A DNA stretch of 43,349 nt from the NCBI GenBank assembly GCA_002392405.1, contig DGGY01000002.1, forward strand, positions 1 to 43,349, written 5' to 3'. Numbering within the stretch: the stretch's first letter is position 1; each line of letters starts with the position of its first letter. Below are positions 9,433-16,271 of this stretch, piece after piece. Source of the stretch: Treponema sp. UBA3862. GTDB taxonomy: Bacteria; Spirochaetota; Spirochaetia; Treponematales; Treponemataceae. A program made the translations under genes and the position numbers. The notes beneath the pieces were generated by a model, which saw only the letters and a program-made list of their open reading frames with translations, ran no database searches and was not told the DNA's origin.

Positions 9433-9924
9433 TTAGTTTTCCCGTTTTTTTGAAAAAGTTTCAGTTACAATCTTCTGGCTGACAGACCTTTCAAAGGTAT
9501 CAGCAAATTTTTTAAATTCTTTTGGACCGTAACTTTTTTTACCGCCGCCGCCAAGTCCCAGTTCTGCAAGATTCAAGTTAAAATTTCTTTCGCTCAGCCG
9601 TTCTTTTATGTTGTCTTTTGTAAATATTGTGCCGCGGTCGTTCATTACAGGAATGTTTTTTTCTACAAGTCTGGCCGCAAAAGGAATATCTCTTGTGATT
9701 ACAAGGTCATTTTGTGCTGCGTTATCAAGAATGAAATTATCTGCAGCGCCTTCGGTTTTAGCGCATATATGCATTGTGAAGTTCGAGTTGTTTTTAGGAA
9801 TTGAAATTTCATGATTTGCTGCAAAATGTATGTTTAAATCTTTTGCTTTTGCAGTGTCTATCACCAGATTTTTGACGGGGAGGGGACAGGAATCGGCATC
9901 TATCCAGATTTTAAAATTATACAT
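9433..9924 (-). CDS. YaiI/YqxD family (DUF188) protein
   Basis: About 163 residues from the ATG at 9924; a GTG two codons earlier is possible. Family hallmarks are the N-terminal KIWIDADSCPLPVK, the LVITRDIPFAARL block and the NDRGTIFT motif. The family has a PIN-like nuclease fold with conserved acidic residues (DAD here), but no confirmed biochemical role. The reading frame starts inside the end of zapA (8-nt overlap), pointing to translational coupling. Its 3' end lies 8 bp from the convergent HD-GYP gene, with no hairpin terminator seen between them. Confidence 0.88.
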   Translation of the reverse strand: MYNFKIWIDADSCPLPVKNLVIDTAKAKDLNIHFAANHEISIPKNNSNFTMHICAKTEGAADNFILDNAAQNDLVITRDIPFAARLVEKNIPVMNDRGTIFTKDNIKERLSERNFNLNLAELGLGGGGKKSYGPKEFKKFADTFERSVSQKIVTETFSKKREN

Positions 9925-10243
9925 CTGCACCGTTTTCGTTAACAGATAAAGCCTGTTCGAGTTTTCTTATCATATCCTGAGCGAGTTTTTCAGCTTCACC
10001 CTGAGGATCTTCAGTTGATGAGCGGGCGATTTTTGCAGTCTTTGATTTTTCTTTGTAAAGTTCGTCACAAAGCATAATGCCTGCAAGAATTGCAATATGC
10101 AGTTCCTTTGACATCATTCCGCTTTTTTTGATTTCTTCTACGATTTTTTTATAGTAGCCCAAGAGCTTTTTTAAATACTCTTCGTCTTCGCTTGCTTTGA
10201 TGGAAAAAGAAGTTCCTAAAACATCAATCTGAAGTGTACCCAT
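9917..10243 (-). CDS. zapA: Cell division protein ZapA-like
   Basis: 108 residues. The N-terminal half has the ZapA pattern GTLQIDVLGTSFSIKASEDEEYLKKLLGYY, followed by a helix with LHIAILAGIMLCDELYKEK that forms the coiled-coil dimer in the family. ZapA bundles FtsZ protofilaments at the division site. AGGTGG lies upstream of the ATG. It follows a coiled-coil gene and the infC-rpmI-rplT translation genes on the same strand, and overlaps the YaiI-like gene. A weak terminator-like hairpin lies upstream (10289-10303), so it may be transcribed partly on its own. Confidence 0.88.
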   Translation of the reverse strand: MGTLQIDVLGTSFSIKASEDEEYLKKLLGYYKKIVEEIKKSGMMSKELHIAILAGIMLCDELYKEKSKTAKIARSSTEDPQGEAEKLAQDMIRKLEQALSVNENGADV

Positions 10244-10285
10244 TTTTAGACCACCTGAACTTTAATTGATTTAACAGGTTTTTCT

Positions 10286-10303
10286 AAAAAACGCTCTGCG
10301 TTT
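10286..10303 (-). terminator. Weak intrinsic terminator downstream of the coiled-coil gene
   Basis: On the minus strand AAACGC-AGA-GCGTTT is followed by three more T. The stem is short (6 bp), so partial readthrough into zapA is likely. Confidence 0.4.
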
Positions 10304-10318
10304 CTTTAGAAGTTTCCT

Positions 10319-10816
10319 TTAGAATATATCGAATGTGCTCTGAATTGACTGAGCGTCTGAACTGTTGTCCTGATTTGCTGTATTTTCGTTTGCAGAAGGT
10401 TCCTGCGTTGAAACTGGTGAAGCAGTGTCAAAAGATTCAACTGAAACGCTTTCAAAATCTGCGTCCGGGATTTCCATTGAAGGTGTGTTAGTTTCTGAAG
10501 CCTGCTGTGACTGTGGTGCAGTGGATGCTGCTGTCTTGGGTGCAGCCTGAATTGTCTGATTTGTTGTTGCAGCGGCTGCTGCGTGAATTGCGTTTTCTAC
10601 AGTGTTAAGGCGTTCCAGGGCCTTTAAGATTCCTTCCTCGATCTTGCCCTGATCTGTCTGAAAATTAGAAAACTGCTCCGTTTTTGCTGAAAGTGCGTTT
10701 GTGAGCTCTGCGCATTTTCTACGCAAAGCAGCATTTTCTGCATTAAGCTGTGCAATTTTTGCTACAGCGCTTTCTACTTTTTCTTCCAGAAGAAGGACCT
10801 GATCGAGTGAAATCAT
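10319..10816 (-). CDS. Coiled-coil protein, possible ZapB-like division factor
   Basis: 165 residues. The first ~85 residues form a heptad coiled coil (VLLLEEKVESAVAKIAQLNAEN..LRRKCAELTNAL). The rest is low-complexity, rich in Ala, Thr, Ser, Gln and Asn (residues ~90-165), and probably disordered. No enzymatic motif. Its place directly upstream of zapA and its LNAENAALRRK heptads recall ZapB, the coiled-coil partner of ZapA, but ZapB is about 80 residues and this identity is inference. GGAG lies upstream of the ATG, 19 bp after rplT. Confidence 0.6.
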   Translation of the reverse strand: MISLDQVLLLEEKVESAVAKIAQLNAENAALRRKCAELTNALSAKTEQFSNFQTDQGKIEEGILKALERLNTVENAIHAAAAATTNQTIQAAPKTAASTAPQSQQASETNTPSMEIPDADFESVSVESFDTASPVSTQEPSANENTANQDNSSDAQSIQSTFDIF

Positions 10817-10835
10817 GTTTTACGTCTCCGTAAAC

Positions 10836-11195
10836 TTATTTGTTAAGGGCTTTCTTAGCTACTTCAACTACAGCCTTGAATGCTGCAGGGTCTTCGATAG
10901 CCATGTTAGAAAGTGCCTTGCGGTTAAGTGTTACACCGGCCTTGTTGAGACCGTCAATAAAACGTGAGTATGAAAGACCTTCATCGCGAACTGCAGCGTT
11001 GATACGCGCAATCCACAGCTGGCGGAAGTCGCCTTTGCGGTCACGGCGGTCAACGTAAGCGTGACGAAGTGCTTTTACAACAGCGTCTTTAGCTGCCTTG
11101 TAGTTTGTTCCGCGGCGTCCTGTAAAGCCCGAAGCGAGCTTAAGGATCTTTGCACGGCGGTTATTGCGTTTTGTTCCATCTATTGCTCTAGACAT
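10836..11195 (-). CDS. rplT: 50S ribosomal protein L20
   Basis: 119 residues, the normal length. Basic N-terminal extension with [21 protein letters not shown], which threads into 23S rRNA, and the family block [20 protein letters not shown], then [15 protein letters not shown]20 is an early assembly protein of the large subunit. GGAG lies before the ATG. Part of the universal infC-rpmI-rplT operon, here 25 bp after rpmI. Confidence 0.98.
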   Translation of the reverse strand: MSRAIDGTKRNNRRAKILKLASGFTGRRGTNYKAAKDAVVKALRHAYVDRRDRKGDFRQLWIARINAAVRDEGLSYSRFIDGLNKAGVTLNRKALSNMAIEDPAAFKAVVEVAKKALNK

Positions 11196-11220
11196 TATGT
11201 TCTCCTGTTTTTAGCGGCCA

Positions 11221-11421
11221 TTAGCCGTATGGAAGCTGCTGTTTGCGGATTCTTGCTGCTGAATCTTCAGAAAGAATTCCTGCACCGCGGAGGTGCATCT
11301 TACGTTTTGATGATTTCTTTGTCAAAATATGACGAAGATTCATTTTCTTGTACTTTACTTTGCCTGTTCCAGTAAGAGTAAATCTCTTAGCTGAGGCTTT
11401 CTTTGTCTTCATCTTAGGCAT
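11221..11421 (-). CDS. rpmI: 50S ribosomal protein L35
   Basis: 66 residues, full length. Starts [24 protein letters not shown] and has the [13 protein letters not shown] block of the L35 family. Lies between infC (20 bp) and rplT (25 bp), the usual order. Confidence 0.98.
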   Translation of the reverse strand: MPKMKTKKASAKRFTLTGTGKVKYKKMNLRHILTKKSSKRKMHLRGAGILSEDSAARIRKQQLPYG

Positions 11422-11441
11422 TTTCTTTTACCTCATTCCTT

Positions 11442-11972
11442 TTACTTGACTTTCGAAGCAAGGGACATAGACATGAAACGGCCTTCCATTGCTGGTGCCT
11501 TTTCTATTGTGTATGAACCTTCACGAAGTCTTTTTTCTACTTCTTTCAGGACATCATATCCCAGTTCTGTGTGGGCAAGTTCACGTCCGCGGAAACGGAT
11601 GGTTACTTTTACCTTATCACCTTCATCAAGGAATTCCTGAACATGTTTTGCCTTAGTATCAAGATCGCCTGAACCGATTTTCGGCTGCATGCGGATTTCC
11701 TTGATTTTAAGGGCTTTCTGGTTCTTGCGGGAATCACGGAGTCTTTTTTCCTGCTCGTACCTGTACTTACCAAAGTTAAGAATTTTACAAACCGGTGGAT
11801 TTGCGTTAGGTGAGACTTCAACAAGGTCCAGATCTCTCGATTTTGCCAGTTCCAGGGCTTCATGAGTAGACATGATTCTAACTTCATTCTTTTCCCCGTC
11901 TTCATCGATTAAACGAACTTCGCGAACACGAATCTGTTCATTGATTCTTAAACCTTTTATATCTGCCAACAT
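11442..11972 (-). CDS. infC: Translation initiation factor IF-3
   Basis: About 176 residues: N-terminal domain ([21 protein letters not shown]..), basic linker ([23 protein letters not shown]) and C-terminal domain ([17 protein letters not shown]). IF-3 keeps subunits apart and checks the initiator tRNA-start codon pair. A longer reading frame from 12005 exists but lacks a ribosome site. AGGAGG sits only 1 nt before the ATG at 11972 and 4 nt before an in-frame TTG at 11969, so initiation may be at TTG or suboptimal; non-canonical infC starts are known to allow autoregulation in other bacteria. Confidence 0.95.
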   Translation of the reverse strand: MLADIKGLRINEQIRVREVRLIDEDGEKNEVRIMSTHEALELAKSRDLDLVEVSPNANPPVCKILNFGKYRYEQEKRLRDSRKNQKALKIKEIRMQPKIGSGDLDTKAKHVQEFLDEGDKVKVTIRFRGRELAHTELGYDVLKEVEKRLREGSYTIEKAPAMEGRFMSMSLASKVK

Positions 11973-12009
11973 TCCTCCTAGTGTCTGCGAAAAACACTCA
12001 TTCAATAAG

Positions 12010-12046
12010 TTCTAGAATAATATCAAAAATCAAGCCTTTATGTCTA
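12010..12046 (-). promoter_or_regulatory. Promoter of the infC-rpmI-rplT operon
   Basis: On the minus strand TAGACA (12046-12041) and TATTAT (12022-12017) are 18 nt apart, each with one or two mismatches to consensus. Expected transcript start is about 12010, giving a leader of ~38 nt before infC. Confidence 0.55.
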
Positions 12047-12090
12047 GCGGAATTTCTTATATAACAAGGAAATTTCTTCTTTTATTGATG

Positions 12091-12125
12091 TTGAAGTTCA
12101 GGTGTTATTCTGATATTTTTAATTT
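12091..12125 (+). promoter_or_regulatory. Promoter giving a leaderless transcript for the membrane protein
   Basis: TTGAAG (12091-12096), 17 nt, then TATTTT (12114-12119) preceded by TG. Six nt separate the -10 from the ATG at 12126, so +1 coincides with the start codon; no Shine-Dalgarno is present. Confidence 0.45.
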
Positions 12126-12797
12126 ATGTATTTCTTTTTATTTCTGCTTTTTCCGCTGGTATTCACTTACTGCGTTTATTCAGATTTTAAGACAAAAGGC
12201 GGCTGGTTTTTTCTTAAAAACCGGATTCTGATTTCTCTTTTTGGTTTAGTCTGCGGAGCTTTTCTCGTGACTATCCTTGAATTTGTGATTTTTATTCCGG
12301 ATTATTACGGTTCAAATCCTGTGCTTTATGTGCTCCTTCACTGGTGCATATCATTTTTTATTCCGTCGCTTTTTTACGTTCTGTATGTGTTATGGGCAAC
12401 GGATTCAATGGAACAGAGAATTCAGACATTTCTGTATTTTGAACTTCCTTTCCATATGGTTTTTGTTCCGTTTATATGTTTTTCAAATGCTTCGCGTACA
12501 GCTTTTATCTTCCTGTTTATAATTCCGCTTCTTTTTGCATTTATGGTTTTTGCGGTAAAACAGGAATATTTTAAGCTTTGTGAACTGCTTTTTGTGAACA
12601 GGGGAAAGGCTGTTTTTTACGGCTTTCTGATTTTTACTGAGTCTTTAATACCTTTAATTGTACAGGCTCTGTGGTATTACGATGTGAATTTTTCAGTCTG
12701 GCTTTTACTGAGTGCTTTGTATGTTGCCTTCTGCATTGTCCGCGGTAAACTTGATATTAAATCAGTTATAGATGCGGTGCTGGAATTAAAAAGATAG
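12126..12797 (+). CDS. Uncharacterised multi-pass membrane protein
   Basis: 223 residues, strongly hydrophobic and aromatic, with about six or seven likely membrane helices (for example FLFLLFPLVFTYCVYS, ISLFGLVCGAFLVTILEFVIF, FIFLFIIPLLFAFMVFAV, VWLLLSALYVAFCIVRG). A short cytoplasmic tail ends LDIKSVIDAVLELKR. I recognise no catalytic or transport motif. It stands alone, divergent from infC and next to the IS3-bounded segment, and may be translated without a leader. Function unknown. Confidence 0.7.
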   Translation: MYFFLFLLFPLVFTYCVYSDFKTKGGWFFLKNRILISLFGLVCGAFLVTILEFVIFIPDYYGSNPVLYVLLHWCISFFIPSLFYVLYVLWATDSMEQRIQTFLYFELPFHMVFVPFICFSNASRTAFIFLFIIPLLFAFMVFAVKQEYFKLCELLFVNRGKAVFYGFLIFTESLIPLIVQALWYYDVNFSVWLLLSALYVAFCIVRGKLDIKSVIDAVLELKR

Positions 12798-12886
12798 CTT
12801 TTTAGGCAGGAATATGACCGGATGGAATAAAATCTTTCCGCATTACCCTGTATAAAAAATAATCCCGCCTGAAAAGAATGTAATAC

Positions 12887-12907
12887 TGAAGTGTACCCCA
12901 TTTATTG
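12887..12907. repeat. IS3-family-like terminal inverted repeat, left outer end
   Basis: TGAAGTGTACCCCATTTATTG. Its reverse complement recurs at 14945-14965 with two differences, and its first 13 bases recur directly at 14921-14933. The form (TG..TGTACCCC..TTGGAC) resembles IS3/IS150-group ends. No matching target duplication was visible next to it. Confidence 0.7.
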
Positions 12908-12913
12908 GACACT

Positions 12914-12988
12914 TTAACTAACGGACTTAAAGGACTTAGTTCTGTAATCAACAGGGCTGAGTCCTTTTAATTTTAACTTAATTCTCTC
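12914..12988 (-). pseudogene. C-terminal remnant of an IS3-family transposase (OrfB)
   Basis: The minus strand reads ERIKLKLKGLSPVDYRTK then SFKSVS and a TAA at 12916-12914. This is the typical end of IS3-family OrfB integrases (pattern N-x-RI-x3-L..LSPVEYR). The rest of the gene (start, DDE catalytic domain) is absent; the frame upstream does not continue in a recognisable way. It lies directly inside the terminal repeat, as in intact elements, so this is the 3' end of a decayed insertion sequence. Confidence 0.75.
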
Positions 12989-13029
12989 TCCCAAACAGCA
13001 CAGCGGCTTTCATTCAACCGCTTAGACGT

Positions 13030-13064
13030 GTGTCATTATCGGCCACAACGCGTGTCATTATCGG
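13030..13064. repeat. Pair of 13-bp direct repeats, possible transposase binding sites
   Basis: GTGTCATTATCGG occurs at 13030-13042 and again at 13052-13064, 22 bp apart. A partly inverted relative (CCTGATAATC) follows at 13071-13080. Such spaced repeats are found at the ends of IS21-like elements, but no transposase is present here. Origin unproven. Confidence 0.5.
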
Positions 13065-13083
13065 ACCTGACCTGATAATCTTT

Positions 13084-13115
13084 TGAAAAAAATTGCCTGG
13101 TCTAAGCCAGGCAAT
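13084..13115 (-). terminator. Intrinsic terminator of the BspA-like gene
   Basis: A perfect 9-bp stem (ATTGCCTGG / CCAGGCAAT, loop 6 nt; 13092-13115) is followed on the minus strand by seven T. A second GC-rich hairpin (CCTGGCGC-TGAT-GCGCCGGG) lies between it and the stop codon. Confidence 0.8.
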
Positions 13116-13161
13116 GACAGGGTGCCACGCCTGGCGCTGATGCGCCGGGCCTCTGTCCAGA

Positions 13162-14793
13162 TTACTCGTCCAGTTTGTACCAGTAATGGTGTTTGTAGGT
13201 GTCCATAAAATAAGTGGCGTTTGTTGCTGGGTCGCTTACGTCGGTTAACGTTCCGCCGGTTTTGTTGTTCCAGTTGGTTGAGCTGTATGTCCGGTACCAG
13301 GTTGTCGGGTCTGTAAAGGTTAGTGATGTGAGTTTAGAACAACCATAGAAAGCGTAGTCGCCAATAGAAGTAACGGAGTCAGGAATAGTGACAGAAGAAA
13401 GTGAAGTGCAGCTGTCGAAAGCGCGGTTGCCAATAGAAGTAACAGAGTCTGGTATAGTGACAGAAGAAAGGGAAGTACAGCCAGAGAAAGCGTAGTCACA
13501 AATAGAAGTAACGGAGTCAGGTATAGTGACCGAAGAAAGTGATGTGCAGCCATAGAAAGCTTGGTACTCAATAGAAGTAACAGAGTCAGGAATAGTGACC
13601 GAAGAAATAGAAGTGCAGTACATGAAAGCCAAGTCCCCAATAGAAGTAACAGAGTTAGGAATAGTGACAGATGAAAGGGATCTGCAGCCATAGAAAGCTT
13701 GGTTCCCAATAGAACTAACAGAGTCAGGTATAGTGACAGAAGAAAGTGATTTGCAGTTTGCAAAAGCGGCATAACCAATAGATGTAACAGTGTCAGGAAT
13801 GGTAATTCCTGATAATTTAATATTTGTAAATGTATTATCTGGTATCGATGTAAGTCCTGTTGTCTGTGATAAATCAAGACTTATTATTATGGATTTTTCT
13901 CTTATCGCATTCACCATTGAAACTAAATCACTGGCTGTCAGTTCCCCGGTTACTACGATTGTTGAGCCTCCGATTAATACTTCACTGAAGTTTTCTTTTG
14001 TTACTATATATATTGCCTCCCACTGTGCTGTAAGAGTTATGTCCTTTTTAACTGTGTATCCTGCTGTAATTGACGCCCCGTCAAAGAGCCAGCCTTTAAA
14101 ATTGTAATTTGTCTGTGTCAGATCCGGGAGGTCGGCTGCGGTGAGTTCATATCCGTATTTAACAGGCTTGCTTGTAGGAGCATCGCCATATTTTGAACTG
14201 TAAGAAAGTGTGTAAGTGTTTCTGTCGTATTTGATTTCTACAATTGTTGAGCTGTCGGCCTGGATTGTTTTCTGTTCAATGGGTGTTGCCGTAAAGCCCT
14301 CGTAGGTTTTTGCGACCGCAGCAGTCTGGGTGCCGTAAGTTCCTGATTTTTGTTCGGCTGCTTCTTCGTCCTCGGTGTAGCTGTCATCTGCAAGGTTTTG
14401 CAGAAGGTGTCTTACTGTGTATGTTGTATTTACAGCTTCCCACTGAGCATAAAGTGTTAAGTCAGTAGCGGATGTAATGCTGTCTCCATCGTTGAATTCA
14501 ACCTGTCCCTGCTGACTTTTTGCCCAGCCTGTAAAGTTATAATTTGAGCAGGAAAGGCCAAGTTCATCTGCTGTTGGAAGTTTTGATGTCTGGTTCTTTT
14601 TGATTAAAAGTGTTTGTGTTGTTTCAGTTGTTTCTGAGAAAGAACCGCCGTTTGCATCAAGGATGATTTTTACCTTCGGCTCCTGGCTTGTCGTTGAATA
14701 GCTGCAGGAAACAAAACTCAATAAGAGGGCGGTGCAGAGTGACAGTGCAAATGCCCGTGTTAAATAAGAAAACCAACTTTTTGAAATAGTCAT
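13162..14793 (-). CDS. BspA-type leucine-rich-repeat surface lipoprotein with InlB B-repeats
   Basis: 543 residues. The signal peptide ends in a lipobox (LLSFVSC), so the protein should be lipid-anchored. Residues ~40-120 and ~190-262 are InlB B-repeat (Flg_new) modules (NYNFTGWAKS..LTLYAQWEA; NYNFKGWLFDG..LTAQWEA), joined by a TYTVRHLLQNL linker. Residues ~332-492 are seven tandem 23-residue LRR_5 units of the form SLSSVTIPDSVTSIGxxAFxGC. The tail has WYRTYSSTNWNNKTGG. BspA proteins of Treponema and Tannerella bind matrix proteins and help adhesion. GGAG precedes the ATG. The gene is enclosed by IS3-like ends and has its own terminator, which suggests it travelled with a mobile element. Confidence 0.88.
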   Translation of the reverse strand: MTISKSWFSYLTRAFALSLCTALLLSFVSCSYSTTSQEPKVKIILDANGGSFSETTETTQTLLIKKNQTSKLPTADELGLSCSNYNFTGWAKSQQGQVEFNDGDSITSATDLTLYAQWEAVNTTYTVRHLLQNLADDSYTEDEEAAEQKSGTYGTQTAAVAKTYEGFTATPIEQKTIQADSSTIVEIKYDRNTYTLSYSSKYGDAPTSKPVKYGYELTAADLPDLTQTNYNFKGWLFDGASITAGYTVKKDITLTAQWEAIYIVTKENFSEVLIGGSTIVVTGELTASDLVSMVNAIREKSIIISLDLSQTTGLTSIPDNTFTNIKLSGITIPDTVTSIGYAAFANCKSLSSVTIPDSVSSIGNQAFYGCRSLSSVTIPNSVTSIGDLAFMYCTSISSVTIPDSVTSIEYQAFYGCTSLSSVTIPDSVTSICDYAFSGCTSLSSVTIPDSVTSIGNRAFDSCTSLSSVTIPDSVTSIGDYAFYGCSKLTSLTFTDPTTWYRTYSSTNWNNKTGGTLTDVSDPATNATYFMDTYKHHYWYKLDE

Positions 14794-14920
14794 GGGACAC
14801 TCCGGATTAATAATAATATAATATTATTTTATCATGACTTTAAGAATAAGCCTAGTTTTTCTTTTTGAGTTTGAAAAAGGATGGGGAAAAAAAGATTCCA
14901 GCGTCTAGTGAAGTGCACTT

Positions 14921-14965
14921 TGAAGTGTACCCCAAAAGTGGAGACAATTTATGGGGTACACTTCA
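14921..14965. repeat. 45-bp palindromic IS3 end pair (left and right ends fused)
   Basis: TGAAGTGTACCCC (14921-14933) and GGGGTACACTTCA (14953-14965) face each other across 19 bp. The first half continues AAAAGTGGAGAC, like an IS3 left end; the second half (CAATTTATGGGGTACACTTCA) matches the right end at 12887-12907 with two differences. It looks like an internal-deletion product or MITE. It lies 17 bp after the fba stop codon. Confidence 0.65.
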
Positions 14966-14981
14966 GGATGGATTTTTTTAA

Positions 14982-15974
14982 TCACGCATGCCCCGCCGAA
15001 CCTAAAACTTCAACATTTTTGTGTGCATACATTTTTTTAAGTTCGTCGCGGGCAGGTCCTAAAAGTTTTCTCGGATCAAATTCTTCAGGATGTTCAACAA
15101 GAACTTTGCGGATAAGGGCTGTCATTGCAAGACGTCCGTCCGAATCGATGTTGATTTTGCATACTGCAGATTTTGCAGCCTTTCTTAACTGTTCTTCAGG
15201 AATTCCTACTGAATCAGGTATCTTTCCGCCGTATTGTTCGATCATTTTTACATACTGAACAGGAACTGATGATGAGCCGTGGAGTACGATAGGGAAGCCT
15301 GGAAGCTTCTTTTCGATTTCTGCGAGAACATCAAATGCAAGCGGAGGAGGAATTAAAACTCCGTCAGCATTGCGTGTACACTGCTGGGGCGTGAATTTAC
15401 AGCGGCCGTGACTTGTTCCGATTGAAATTGCAAGGGAATCAACTCCTGTCTTTGAAACAAAGTCCTGGACTTCTTCTGGTTTTGTGTAATGGCTCTCTGC
15501 TGCTACAACATCATCTTCTACGCCAGCGAGGACTCCCAGTTCACCTTCTACTGTTACGTCAAACTGATGTGCGTATTCTACGACTTTTTTTGTGAGAGCA
15601 ACATTTTCTTCATAAGGAAGGGCAGAGCCGTCAATCATTACGGAAGAAAAACCGTTGTCGATACAGTCTTTGCATGTCTCAAAATCAGGACCGTGATCTA
15701 AGTGGAGTGTAATCGGAATGTCGTATCCGAGGGAGTGTGCATATTCAACTGCACCTTTTGCCATTGCCCTTAAAAGAATAGGACTTGCATAGGCGCGTGC
15801 ACCTTTTGATACCTGAAGAATTACAGGAGAACGGGTTTCAACACAGGCCTGAATGATTGCCTGCATCTGTTCCATATTGCTGAAATTGTAGGCCGGAACC
15901 GCATAGCCGCCTTTTATTGCTTTTGCAAACATGTCACGGGTGTTTACCAGACCGAGATCTTTATAATTAACCAT
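14982..15974 (-). CDS. fba: Class II fructose-1,6-bisphosphate aldolase
   Basis: 330 residues, with the zinc ligands and active-site blocks of class II aldolases: PITLHLDHGPDFETC (first His pair), VEGELGVLAGVED, SIGTSHGRCKF, and FPIVLHGSSSVP. It splits fructose 1,6-bisphosphate into dihydroxyacetone phosphate and glyceraldehyde 3-phosphate in glycolysis. The GGAGG ribosome site lies 11 nt before the ATG. It is divergent from the flaA pair; T. pallidum has the same aldolase-flaA neighbourhood (recalled, TP0662-TP0664). No terminator is visible before the IS3-like repeat that follows its stop. Confidence 0.96.
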   Translation of the reverse strand: MVNYKDLGLVNTRDMFAKAIKGGYAVPAYNFSNMEQMQAIIQACVETRSPVILQVSKGARAYASPILLRAMAKGAVEYAHSLGYDIPITLHLDHGPDFETCKDCIDNGFSSVMIDGSALPYEENVALTKKVVEYAHQFDVTVEGELGVLAGVEDDVVAAESHYTKPEEVQDFVSKTGVDSLAISIGTSHGRCKFTPQQCTRNADGVLIPPPLAFDVLAEIEKKLPGFPIVLHGSSSVPVQYVKMIEQYGGKIPDSVGIPEEQLRKAAKSAVCKINIDSDGRLAMTALIRKVLVEHPEEFDPRKLLGPARDELKKMYAHKNVEVLGSAGHA

Positions 15975-16001
15975 AATTTTAGTTTCCTCCGTTTAAATAT
16001 A

Positions 16002-16030
16002 ATTATGATACGCAACTTTTATAAAATCAA
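16002..16030 (-). promoter_or_regulatory. fba promoter
   Basis: On the minus strand TTGATT (16030-16025) and CATAAT (16007-16002) are 17 nt apart. Expected start is about 15995, giving a ~20-nt leader that holds the GGAGG site. Confidence 0.65.
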
Positions 16031-16090
16031 GTTTTCTGCAGCAGGGCGGGCTTATAATTCTCCGTTTAAAAATGTCTGTTTCCATTTGAA

Positions 16091-16119
16091 AAACTGTAAA
16101 ACGCCGGGAAATACAGTTT
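16091..16119. promoter_or_regulatory. Inverted repeat upstream of the flaA promoter
   Basis: AAACTGTA (16091-16098) and TACAGTTT (16112-16119) form a perfect 8-bp inverted repeat with a 13-bp gap, about 37 bp upstream of the flaA -35. It is a possible operator. The half-site AAACTGT also occurs in the inverted repeat at the HD-GYP gene. Confidence 0.4.
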
Positions 16120-16155
16120 AATGAAGGGAATTTTGCCTGCTTGCAAATAAAGAGT

Positions 16156-16184
16156 TTGACAAAGGGGAAAGAGAAAAATATAAT
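16156..16184 (+). promoter_or_regulatory. Consensus sigma-70 promoter of the flaA operon
   Basis: TTGACA (16156-16161), 17 nt, TATAAT (16179-16184): a perfect housekeeping promoter, fitting an abundant structural protein. Expected start about 16191, leaving an ~80-nt leader. Confidence 0.85.
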
Positions 16185-16196
16185 TTGAATGTTATA

Positions 16197-16224
16197 TAAT
16201 TATTTTAGAAAATAATGCCGATAA
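16197..16224 (+). promoter_or_regulatory. Possible second, sigma-28 promoter of flaA
   Basis: GCCGATAA (16217-16224) is an exact match to the flagellar sigma -10 consensus. TAAT (16197-16200) lies 16 nt upstream, near the expected TAAA with N15. GATAAC/GTTATC (16220-16225 and 16237-16242) could also form a small hairpin in the sigma-70 transcript. Confidence 0.45.
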
Positions 16225-16271
16225 CAAAAAAGTCGTGTTATCTAATTAACGCGGGCGAAGGAGTTTTTAAG

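Noticed and set aside
11730..12005. Longer infC frame from 12005 and overlapping frames in the infC region
   Set aside because: The AGGAGG at 11974-11979 lies inside the extension, and IF-3 homology begins just after 11972.
13330..13800. CRISPR-like array
   Set aside because: The regular repeats are coding LRR units without distinct spacers; no cas genes are present anywhere in the window.
13320..13877. 185-residue Leu-rich open frame overlapping the LRR array
   Set aside because: It is a shifted-frame shadow of the 69-bp tandem repeats in the BspA-like gene, with no start signal or other support.
16215..16271. Upstream in-frame ATG of the first flaA
   Set aside because: No Shine-Dalgarno, and it overlaps the sigma-28-like element; the ATG at 16272 has AAGGAG and starts a proper signal peptide.
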